NCBI GenBank assembly: GCA_016787565.1
Contig: JAEUUG010000004.1
Coordinates: 248,001 to 312,000, forward strand
Direction of reading: 5' to 3'
Source of the DNA: Cyclobacteriaceae bacterium
Lineage (GTDB): Bacteria > Bacteroidota > Bacteroidia > Cytophagales > Cyclobacteriaceae
DNA: 64,000 nucleotides
Shown: in pieces, positions 43,613 through 51,344 of the stretch
Numbering within the stretch: the first letter of the stretch is position 1
Layout of the letters: every line of letters starts with the position of its first letter
The notes under the pieces: model-generated
Database searches by the model: none
Seen by the model: the letters and a program-made list of their open reading frames with translations, nothing else
Told to the model about the DNA's origin: nothing
Position numbers and translations under genes: made by a program

Positions 43613-44614
43613 TTATTTCGTAGAACTCCTGACAATTAACTGTGATGCGAGTGTAGTTGCTTCCTTCATGGATTGGTAACCTTTCTTTTCGATCATTTTA
43701 AACAATATGGTGGCGGCTTCATTCCCCATCTCAAAAGCGGGTTGGGTGATGGTGGTGAGCGAAGGATTGAGGAGTGCTGCTGTGTATGAATTTGAAAAGG
43801 TAATTACTTTCACATCGGTCGGAATATTGAGTTTAAGTTCATGACATATTTCGTACGTCTTCAGGGCTAACTTTTCAACGGCTGCAAAAATTGCATCCGG
43901 TCTGTTTTTTTGTTTCAACAATTTTCGAATGGTGGCTGCACATTTTTCATCGTCTCGCTCGCAGGAGATAATAAGATTGGTGTGGACTTTTATACCATTC
44001 TTGTTTAAAGCGTCCTCGTATCCTTTTAGGCGTTTATGACTGATAGAAAGATTTTGTGAAATTGAGAGAAAAGCAATGCGCTTGCAGCCATGTTGAATGA
44101 GATGTTCCGTGGCATTAAAGCCACTGCAATAGTCGTCTGTTGTGACTTTTGGAGCATCCGTGTTTTCAACTATCCGATCAAAGTAAACAACAGGTATTTC
44201 TTTTTGCCTCACGTTATCCAGATGGGTGGTATCCGTTGTCTGTTCGGATAGCGATATCAATACTCCATCGACTCTTCCATTTTGTAACACCTGCGTAATC
44301 GCTATCTCCCGCTCCACATCTTCATGTGTCAAATAGATTAAAACATGATACCCTTTTTGTTGCGCGATAGATTCGATACCGCTGATAACGGGACCAAAAA
44401 AATCATTGACTACTTCAGGAATGATAACAGCAATCGTTTTACTTTTTTGTTTTCGGAAGCTGCTGGCCAGCGGATTAACCTGATAATTCAGCGCTTTGGC
44501 TTTTGCCAACACTCTGCTTTTTGTAGCAGCACTGATCTCATGGCTGTCGCGTAAAGCCTTGGATACAGTGGAAAACGACAAATTTAATTCTTTCGCAAGT
44601 TGCTTAAGTGTCAT
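43613..44614 (-). CDS. LacI-family transcriptional regulator
   Basis: A 333-residue regulator. The N-terminal helix-turn-helix and hinge are TLKQLAKELNLSFSTVSKAL and ISAATKSRV; residues ~60-333 are the sugar-sensing periplasmic-binding-like domain (TIAVIIPEVVNDFFGPVISG, PVVYFDRIVENT, ITQPAFEMGNEAA). LacI proteins repress carbohydrate genes until an inducer sugar binds. A perfect palindrome 75 bp upstream of its start is the probable operator, controlling both itself and the divergent HbpS-AKR genes. It is likely the regulator of this carbohydrate locus. Confidence 0.93.
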   Translation of the reverse strand: MTLKQLAKELNLSFSTVSKALRDSHEISAATKSRVLAKAKALNYQVNPLASSFRKQKSKTIAVIIPEVVNDFFGPVISGIESIAQQKGYHVLIYLTHEDVEREIAITQVLQNGRVDGVLISLSEQTTDTTHLDNVRQKEIPVVYFDRIVENTDAPKVTTDDYCSGFNATEHLIQHGCKRIAFLSISQNLSISHKRLKGYEDALNKNGIKVHTNLIISCERDDEKCAATIRKLLKQKNRPDAIFAAVEKLALKTYEICHELKLNIPTDVKVITFSNSYTAALLNPSLTTITQPAFEMGNEAATILFKMIEKKGYQSMKEATTLASQLIVRSSTK

Positions 44615-44688
44615 GTCTTATCGTGTTCTTTTAAGCCGATTTTGAGAAGTAAATTTGGAATAATATTCGGCTTAATTGTTAAATTTTT

Positions 44689-44702
44689 CGACAACGTTGT
44701 CG
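44689..44702. promoter_or_regulatory. LacI-type operator
   Basis: CGACAACGTTGTCG is a perfect 14-bp palindrome with the central CG typical of LacI-family operators. It lies between the divergent lacI-family gene and the HbpS-like gene, close to a possible -7 region (TTAAATTTTTCG). I found no second full copy in the window. Confidence 0.7.
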
Positions 44703-44832
44703 TAAATAAAGTTTAATCCATTCGCGGAAGAGAATCAATTTTGGAGGAATTTAGAATAGTAAAACGAAGGGCAGCATTGTTGTGCTCCTTCAGACACTTT
44801 TCAATAAATTCCACCTTACTAAATGTAGCGAT

Positions 44833-45282
44833 ATGGAAAATTCAAAGCCACTTGTTGTAATCGAAAGATTGTTGGACGCTATTGCGAGATTGATCCCCAT
44901 ATATATGAAAGTTCCCGAAGATGAATGTATTTCGCATGGGAATCTGGCTGTCTGCATTATCGATACCAACGGCATTGTGCATGGTAGGTTATATGGCACG
45001 AATAAGGTAAGGTTGAGACAATCGTATACAGTAGCCTGGACAAAAGCCAGTCAGGTTTGGCTTACTGGCGTAAAAACTGGTGAGTATGAAAGAATGGTTT
45101 TCAATAAGGAAGTTGACGAAAATGCAAATGGTATTGAAGCACCAGACCTTATTGGCTGGGAAGGCGGACAGCCCCTTACGCTTTCAACCGGTGAAAAAAT
45201 TTCGGTTGGATTTAGTGGCTTTCGCGGCACAACCGATTTGGAGATCATGGTAAAAGCTCTTGCTGAAGTGGAACAACTTTAA
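44833..45282 (+). CDS. GlcG/HbpS-like protein (DUF336)
   Basis: A 149-residue protein starting MENSKPLVVIERLLDAIARL; a longer frame from 44782 adds residues unlike the family. The DUF336 fold shows as LAVCIIDTNGIVHGRLYG, TVAWTKASQVWLTG and SGFRGTTDLEIMV. HbpS binds heme in Streptomyces, and GlcG-like members occur in glycolate and sugar operons; the ligand here is unknown. It is 27 bp from the aldo/keto reductase start region and probably shares the LacI-regulated promoter. Confidence 0.75.
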   Translation: MENSKPLVVIERLLDAIARLIPIYMKVPEDECISHGNLAVCIIDTNGIVHGRLYGTNKVRLRQSYTVAWTKASQVWLTGVKTGEYERMVFNKEVDENANGIEAPDLIGWEGGQPLTLSTGEKISVGFSGFRGTTDLEIMVKALAEVEQL

Positions 45283-45330
45283 CTGCAAAACATACTATCC
45301 TAAAATAATTTGACCAAACTATTTCAAGCT

Positions 45331-46326
45331 ATGCACTACCTACCTCATGCCGACCGCTATCAGAATATGGAATATCGAAGATGTGGAAACAGCGGATTAA
45401 AATTGCCCGCCATCTCTCTCGGTCTATGGCATAACTTCGGGCATATTGATGTGCTGGAAAATGCGCGCTCTATAGTGCGTGTTGCTTTTGATCAGGGCAT
45501 TACTCATTTTGATCTGGCGAATAACTACGGTCCGCCTGCCGGTTCTGCAGAAGAGAATTTTGGAAAAATATTCAAGGACGATTTTTCCGCATATCGGGAT
45601 GAACTGATTATTTCAACCAAAGCGGGTTGGGGTATGTGGCCGGGTCCATATGGTGACTGGGGTTCAAAAAAATACCTTGTGGCTAGTCTGGATCAGAGTT
45701 TAAAAAGAATGGGACTGGAGTATGTCGATATTTTTTATCACCATCGTCCTGATCCGGAAACACCTCTCGAAGAGACTATGTCAGCACTTGATTTAATCGT
45801 GCGTCAAGGGAAAGCCTTGTATGTTGGCATATCCAGTTACAAGCCCGAGGAGGCTTCAAATGCAATAGCCCTTTTGAAAGAATTAGGAACACCATGTTTA
45901 ATTCACCAGCCAAAGTATTCGATGTTTGATCGCTGGGTCGAAGATGGTTTGTTAAATGTGTTGCAACAAAACGGGGTTGGTTGTATTCCCTTTTCTCCAT
46001 TAGCGCAGGGTTTGCTTACCAATAAATATTTAAAAGGAATTCCAACAGGCTCCAGAGCATCCAGTCATCGTGGAAATGGTGCGATTGATGAAGGTCAGAT
46101 TTCAGAGGATAAGATAAATAAAGTACGTGCGCTAAATGTAATGGCCGAGGCCCGGGGACAAAACCTGGCACAAATGGCACTTGCATGGATTTTGAAAGAC
46201 AAGCAAATTACGTCTGTTCTCATTGGTGCGAGCAGACCCGAACAAGTACTGGATTCGATTGGGTGTCTCAAGAATTACAGCTTCACTACAGATGAATTGA
46301 AAAAAATTGATTCCATCTTGCATTAG
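45331..46326 (+). CDS. Aldo/keto reductase, YghZ type
   Basis: A 331-residue aldo/keto reductase starting MHYLPHADRYQNMEYRRCGNS, the usual N-terminus of the YghZ (L-glyceraldehyde-3-phosphate reductase) group; an upstream TTG adds seven unconserved residues. Catalytic blocks are FDLANNYGPPAGSAEENFGK (Asp and Tyr), ISTKAGWGMWPGPYGDWGSKK (Lys) and FYHHRPDPETPLEE (His), with an NADPH site LIGASRPEQVLDS. It is a cytoplasmic NADPH reductase of sugar-derived carbonyls. The next gene starts three bases after its stop. Confidence 0.92.
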   Translation: MHYLPHADRYQNMEYRRCGNSGLKLPAISLGLWHNFGHIDVLENARSIVRVAFDQGITHFDLANNYGPPAGSAEENFGKIFKDDFSAYRDELIISTKAGWGMWPGPYGDWGSKKYLVASLDQSLKRMGLEYVDIFYHHRPDPETPLEETMSALDLIVRQGKALYVGISSYKPEEASNAIALLKELGTPCLIHQPKYSMFDRWVEDGLLNVLQQNGVGCIPFSPLAQGLLTNKYLKGIPTGSRASSHRGNGAIDEGQISEDKINKVRALNVMAEARGQNLAQMALAWILKDKQITSVLIGASRPEQVLDSIGCLKNYSFTTDELKKIDSILH

Positions 46327-46329
46327 CTT

Positions 46330-47013
46330 ATGCGAAAGAACGTGAAACTTCATTTACTCATTGTTCTATTTAATTTATGTTGGTTGCTTTCCAACGCCCA
46401 GTTCTATACAGGAACGCCATGGAAAAATCAAGCACAAAAAATTCCCGGCAAAATTCAATGCGAATGGTATGACCTTGGCGGAGAAGGTATTGCCTATCAC
46501 GACAGTGACAGTATTAATCATGGTAGTGGCAAACTCAATCCAGCTAATGGAACGTTTCTGAATGAATTCAGAATACTTGAAGGTGTTGACATTTCATACA
46601 CCAAGCCAGCACCTATTGACATTAATCCCTATAATCTTGTTCAAATTCAAACAGAACAACTTTATGTCGGGTGGACTAAGCCTTTAGAGTGGATTAACTA
46701 CACACTATGCGTAAGCAAGAGCGGCTGGTACACCGTGGGATTGATGTATACCGCCAACGGAGATGGAAAAATTGCGCTGTTTCTGGATAGAGAAACGTTA
46801 GCGGATGACATCCTCATCCCGTCAACGCAAAATGAATTGGAAACAATTGGATGGCGCCAGTGGCATCATTGGAATCGCATAGATTCTGTTGCAACTGTGA
46901 AAATCAGAAAAGGAATTCATGTACTTACTTTGCAAACTGTGGAGAATGGAAATATGAATTTTGATTATATAAAGTTTGTGCTGAAAAAGAGACAAGTATC
47001 GTTATCCAAATAA
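46330..47013 (+). CDS. Secreted CBM6-like carbohydrate-binding protein
   Basis: A 227-residue exported protein (signal peptide ending LLSNAQ). The block IPGKIQCEWYDLGGEGIAYHD is the typical entry into a CBM6/CBM35-type beta-sandwich; aromatic residues in WYTVGLMYTANGDGKIALF and NFDYIKFVL continue the fold. It contains no catalytic module, so it may deliver or sense polysaccharide. It is probably co-transcribed with the aldo/keto reductase gene and converges on the phosphotriesterase-like gene. Confidence 0.75.
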   Translation: MRKNVKLHLLIVLFNLCWLLSNAQFYTGTPWKNQAQKIPGKIQCEWYDLGGEGIAYHDSDSINHGSGKLNPANGTFLNEFRILEGVDISYTKPAPIDINPYNLVQIQTEQLYVGWTKPLEWINYTLCVSKSGWYTVGLMYTANGDGKIALFLDRETLADDILIPSTQNELETIGWRQWHHWNRIDSVATVKIRKGIHVLTLQTVENGNMNFDYIKFVLKKRQVSLSK

Positions 47014-47037
47014 GAATTGAAACGCTGTCGGGATGCT

Positions 47038-48045
47038 TTATACCTTTCTTCGAATCCGAACGGCAAAGGCTTCACCTGGATTTTTCCCGATCAACTGATC
47101 AATATCTTCTTCCGAAAACCCTTCTTCTTTCAATCGGGGAATAAGGTTGGTAAAGAGCGATGTAAACGCACGAAAGTCTCCACCATTCTTTTCGCCAACA
47201 TGGTACCATCCAGCATCGTGTGAGACGAGCGTCCGCTGCAACAGGCTATGTTTTTTCATGTATGTCAACATGTTCACATACTCTTCTGTATTGTCAGCGT
47301 TGAGCCCATCGAATTCTACCCAAGCCCCCTGGCTGGCTATTTCGTGAAATACAGTGAAGTCTTTTTCATTTTGTGCATGAACCCAAATAAAGGCATCGGG
47401 CGCTACACCGTTTTCCAGAAATATTTTTAGTTCTTCGCGTGCAGCGTTTCCATCACCACTATGAACGGCAATGGTTAATCCCGTTTTCAGATGGGTGATG
47501 GCACCAGCCTTCATGATTTTTTTCTGTTCTCCTGTTAACGGACCTGCATCAGCACCCAGTTTGATAAAGCCAGGTTTAATGGCTGTTTCATCTATTCCGT
47601 TTTCAAATTCTTGAATCCACCGGTCGGCAAGTTGTTCGGCACTTTCAGTAAAAGCATGATGTGGTAAATATTTCTGCCCGGCTGCCCCATAGTAGCCAGT
47701 ATTGGTTACAATATTCACTCCGCTTTCCAGCGACAGACGTTGTAATAGATTGACATCACGGCCAATGTAGTTTGGCGTACAATCGATGAAGGTTTGGCAA
47801 TCTTTACTTTTTAATTCGATTAAATAGGGAAGGGCTTTTGCTACAACACTGTCTGTTGTATAACGACCGGGTCTGATTGAATCTGCGCCAATAAAATCAA
47901 CCAGGATGTGTTCATGGGGAAGTGTTGTGCCAATAGCTTCAGCGGCAACAACACCATTAACCGTGATGACGTTGTGTGTTGTTTTTCCGCAGCCAGTCGC
48001 CATACACACCAAAAATGCTATTATTACAAAGTCGATTCGATTCAT
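47038..48045 (-). CDS. Phosphotriesterase-family lipoprotein
   Basis: A 335-residue lipoprotein (lipobox MATGC). It has the metal site of the phosphotriesterase amidohydrolases: HEH in LPHEHILVDF, the carboxylated Lys in GFIKLGAD, His in AVHSGDG and WVHAQNE, and Asp in VSHDAGWY. Such proteins in CAZyme loci often act as lactonases or on phosphorylated or acylated sugars, but the substrate is not evident. It is on the same strand as, and 12 bp after, the GH127 gene, so they form an operon with the GH20 gene. Confidence 0.85.
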   Translation of the reverse strand: MNRIDFVIIAFLVCMATGCGKTTHNVITVNGVVAAEAIGTTLPHEHILVDFIGADSIRPGRYTTDSVVAKALPYLIELKSKDCQTFIDCTPNYIGRDVNLLQRLSLESGVNIVTNTGYYGAAGQKYLPHHAFTESAEQLADRWIQEFENGIDETAIKPGFIKLGADAGPLTGEQKKIMKAGAITHLKTGLTIAVHSGDGNAAREELKIFLENGVAPDAFIWVHAQNEKDFTVFHEIASQGAWVEFDGLNADNTEEYVNMLTYMKKHSLLQRTLVSHDAGWYHVGEKNGGDFRAFTSLFTNLIPRLKEEGFSEEDIDQLIGKNPGEAFAVRIRRKV

Positions 48046-48057
48046 GCCATAGGAGTT

Positions 48058-50058
48058 TTATCTGTTCAACTTGATATCGGTAATCTTCCTTGGCAGCCAC
48101 ACCTGCATCTGGTTGCTACCACGGTTACACCAGGTGTAGTAAGGTATGGCTGTTATTTTCTTGTTTTGTGTTTGAATTTGTTGTCCATCGGTGGAGATAG
48201 TGAATGCGGGAGCTTCGAACTGAATAGCCACCACAGGTTCTGCCAACACGGAATAGTATGAAGTCGTAAAACTTGTGCCGGTTGGCAACAAAAAATTCCA
48301 GGCCTTGCCATCATTGTCGGCACCTTCAATACAATAAACCAACGGGCCGCGCTGCAATGCTACACGATCAATATCTTGCTTCACTTCGGGCCGCGAGATA
48401 ATTTCCCTGACTTCCATCGGCAAGGTTAATGTTATTGCATCACCTCTCTTCCATTCGCGATCAAGTACAGCATATCCTTTCTCCAGCGTGAAGGGCACAT
48501 CTTTATCATTTACCTGAATGGTAAATTTTGATGTTGCTGATCCTTCCAGAAATTGATAAAGACCTCCGGGTACCGCTTCGTTCTGTGCCCATCCCGGAAT
48601 GCGTAAGTGAATAGCAACGTTAGCTTTTGATTTTGGTTCAACATACAGTTTGATGTTACCATCACCGGGATAGTGCGTCTGAAGAGTAAAGTTTACATCC
48701 TGTTTTTTAAATTTTTGAGTGGTTGAACTGCCCACATAGAGGTTTACCCAAAGGCCTTGGTCCGATTTACCATAAACATAGTCACCTAGTGAGGCTACCA
48801 GTCGTGCAATGTTTGCCGGGCAGCACGCTGTACCAAACCATTCTCTCCGAAAGTGACGGCCATCGGATGCAAGTGGATTGCCGTAGAAGAATCGGTCGCC
48901 ACTTAAGGATAATCCATCAAGGGCTCCGTTGTACAGACTTCTTTCCAGTACATCCATGAATTTACTGTCGCCTGTTAAGGTATTCATGCGCTGATTCCAG
49001 AAAACCATCCCAACGGAAGCGCAGGTTTCGCAGTAAGCCTGTTCATTGGGTAAATCATAATCGGTGCTGAAGCCTTCGTTACTTCCCGATGATCCGATTC
49101 CTCCGGTGATGTACATGTTTCGATACACCACATCTTCCCATACATGTTCCATGGCATTCATGTAATCGGCATCTCCGGTTAGGGCAGCAACATCAGCAGC
49201 GCCCGTATATAAATACATAGCCCGCACGGCATGCCCGGTAATTTCTTTCTGCAATTTTACGGGTATTGCGTCCTGCGCATAAGCAGTGTCTTTCCAATCC
49301 GTCCAGGTATAGCCTTTAGCGCGTTTGTGACCACGCTCTTCCAGCAGCCAATGAGCAAGGGTGAGGTATTTTTCATTTTTAGTTACCGAATAAAGTTTAA
49401 CCAATGCCAGTTCCAGTTCCTGGTGCCCTGTTACCCAATGTCTTTTTCCCGGTCCGAAGAGTGAGTCGAAATGATCGGCAAAGCGAATGGCAACGTCCAG
49501 TAATTTTCGTTTACCTGTGGCATTGAAGTATGCTACGGCTGCTTCAATAAGGTGCCCGCCATTGTAATCTTCGTGCATACTCATGTCGGTCCAGCGTTCA
49601 CTCATCCTGCCAAGAGTATAATAGGTGTTCAGGTAGCCATCGGGTAACTGTGCTGCTGCAACCTTATCGATCCATTCATCTGCTTTCTTTTCGAGATCCT
49701 TTTCTGGATAATTCTTTAAAGAATAGGCAATTGCCTCCAGCGCTTTAAATACATCCGAATCATCATAAAATATTCCTTCATGTTCTTCACCGGTATTGCG
49801 TGCTACTTTTTCAAAGTTTTGGATACGCGCAGTTTTTACTTCTGTTTGGTAGATGCAGGCAGGTAAGGTAGCCGTAGCCACGATATTCATTTTTGGTGTC
49901 CAGAAGTTATCGTGAATACTGACTTGCGAAAAATTAACAGGCTCAAATTTTCGCGCTACTTGTTGGGCATGCAACGATCCGGTGAACATCAGAAAGACGG
50001 ATATGAAATAGGTATATATGGTTGTCATTGGATAAGTAGTATAAGGGGATACAATCAT
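48058..50058 (-). CDS. Glycoside hydrolase family 127 (beta-L-arabinofuranosidase-like)
   Basis: A 666-residue exported protein with an (alpha/alpha)6 barrel. The Zn-thiolate catalytic set of GH127 (HypBA1) is visible: E344-T-C346 in AYCETCASVG and C412-C413 in GTACCPANIARL. It probably removes beta-L-arabinofuranose from glycan side chains. The ATG at 50058 overlaps the GH20 stop (ATGA); an inner ATG at 50028 before MTTIYTYFISVF would give a more compact signal peptide. It is the middle gene of a GH20-GH127-phosphotriesterase operon. Confidence 0.92.
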   Translation of the reverse strand: MIVSPYTTYPMTTIYTYFISVFLMFTGSLHAQQVARKFEPVNFSQVSIHDNFWTPKMNIVATATLPACIYQTEVKTARIQNFEKVARNTGEEHEGIFYDDSDVFKALEAIAYSLKNYPEKDLEKKADEWIDKVAAAQLPDGYLNTYYTLGRMSERWTDMSMHEDYNGGHLIEAAVAYFNATGKRKLLDVAIRFADHFDSLFGPGKRHWVTGHQELELALVKLYSVTKNEKYLTLAHWLLEERGHKRAKGYTWTDWKDTAYAQDAIPVKLQKEITGHAVRAMYLYTGAADVAALTGDADYMNAMEHVWEDVVYRNMYITGGIGSSGSNEGFSTDYDLPNEQAYCETCASVGMVFWNQRMNTLTGDSKFMDVLERSLYNGALDGLSLSGDRFFYGNPLASDGRHFRREWFGTACCPANIARLVASLGDYVYGKSDQGLWVNLYVGSSTTQKFKKQDVNFTLQTHYPGDGNIKLYVEPKSKANVAIHLRIPGWAQNEAVPGGLYQFLEGSATSKFTIQVNDKDVPFTLEKGYAVLDREWKRGDAITLTLPMEVREIISRPEVKQDIDRVALQRGPLVYCIEGADNDGKAWNFLLPTGTSFTTSYYSVLAEPVVAIQFEAPAFTISTDGQQIQTQNKKITAIPYYTWCNRGSNQMQVWLPRKITDIKLNR

Positions 50059-51167
50059 GGCAGTTCATTGAGTTTTTTATACAATGTTCGGAAGCAATCC
50101 CAGGGTGTATTTTCGCCTGCAGCTGAATCTTTTTTTCTACTGTAAAATCCATCGAGAAAACTTTCGGTATCCGACCATACGGTTTGCATCATTCCCTGAA
50201 ACCGATCTTTCATCTCAGCGGTGGCATCCTTCCTGAAAGTAAGCATGTCTGAAGCTTGTGCCACGGCTACTGTTGAATTTCGCCAGGGGCAGGTTATCAC
50301 GTTAAATCCCTTCATGGCAAAATACACGGCCGTTTTATCGGGTCGTTCATAATGCCAGTCGCAGATGATTACGTCTTTTGGAATCATATCAATGGCACGA
50401 TGGGTGTTGTTAAAACTTCCTTCCCACATTCCTAAACCGGTTGTTTTTCCGTCCAACAGACGATCGCCCCAAATCCAGAGTTCTCGTTTTTTTAACGCCA
50501 AATGATCACGGATGGCGCGAACTTCTCCGGCAAAGAGTTCTGCCTTGTCACGCCCGGCACAGCGCGGGCATTTATCGTCACCGAGGTAAAATACTTCATC
50601 CATGCCAGCATGGAAAGCGTTGGTTTCAAAGGCATCACAGATTTCATCCACAAGGGCAAATACAATTCCGTGCACCTCCGGATGAAGCGGACAATAACTT
50701 TTGCAATACAATTCATCTGGATTGGGCCAGGCATACTGCGCGGGCATTTTGATATGGGGTGTCTCATCCAGGTGAGGATAAACCCTTAGCAAGTTATACA
50801 CCGTACCGGCCCACGACTGATGACCCAAAAGATTGATTTGCGGAATGATGCGAATGTTTTGTGCCTTGCATACCGCTACTAGTTTTTTAACATCGGCTTT
50901 CGAAAGGGCAAAACTGTCGCGTAACTCCGGATGACTGACAAACTGGTAATTGAAATCAACCCGAAGAACCAGCGTGTTCACCTGGCGGGGTGCCAGTTCC
51001 GACTGAATGAAGGTGATAAAAGGATCGACTGTTGAGGGCGTTGGTGCTGCAATGCAGAATCCCCTAATAGGTAATCTGGCTTCCGACTGTTTCTGTGCTG
51101 ATGTCATCTGGTACGACAGCGGGAATGTCAAAAGGCAAAGCATGAAGTATCTGAGCACTATTCGCAT
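50055..51167 (-). CDS. Glycoside hydrolase family 20-like protein
   Basis: A 370-residue exported protein (signal peptide to TSAQ) with a TIM-barrel and the GH20 motif H-x-G-x-D-E (HAGMDEVF, D190-E191). Family GH20 removes N-acetylhexosamine using substrate-assisted catalysis. The protein is shorter than the usual GH20 enzymes and lacks the N-terminal GH20b domain, and I see a CPRCAGRDK zinc-knuckle-like stretch after the active site. The substrate is therefore uncertain. It is divergent from GH31 across a 177-bp intergenic region. Confidence 0.82.
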   Translation of the reverse strand: MRIVLRYFMLCLLTFPLSYQMTSAQKQSEARLPIRGFCIAAPTPSTVDPFITFIQSELAPRQVNTLVLRVDFNYQFVSHPELRDSFALSKADVKKLVAVCKAQNIRIIPQINLLGHQSWAGTVYNLLRVYPHLDETPHIKMPAQYAWPNPDELYCKSYCPLHPEVHGIVFALVDEICDAFETNAFHAGMDEVFYLGDDKCPRCAGRDKAELFAGEVRAIRDHLALKKRELWIWGDRLLDGKTTGLGMWEGSFNNTHRAIDMIPKDVIICDWHYERPDKTAVYFAMKGFNVITCPWRNSTVAVAQASDMLTFRKDATAEMKDRFQGMMQTVWSDTESFLDGFYSRKKDSAAGENTPWDCFRTLYKKLNELP

Positions 51168-51258
51168 AGCTAAGCTTGATTTCCTGATATGATCCGAATG
51201 TACAAAATGAAGTCAAATACTGCGTGTGTTATTTATGTCAGTGGTCATCAAACCAAGA

Positions 51259-51270
51259 TGATTAAAATCA
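51259..51270. promoter_or_regulatory. CRP/FNR-type box upstream of GH31
   Basis: TGATTAAAATCA has the TGA-N6-TCA core. It lies 74 bp before the GH31 start and about 40 bp upstream of TACCTTCG (51305-51312), a near-match to the -7 element. It could serve CRP-like catabolite control. Confidence 0.4.
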
Positions 51271-51344
51271 TGTAATTCATTTTACACTAAGCCCTGATTT
51301 CGATTACCTTCGATGCCAAAATCAATCACCAACCAAACCCTCAC

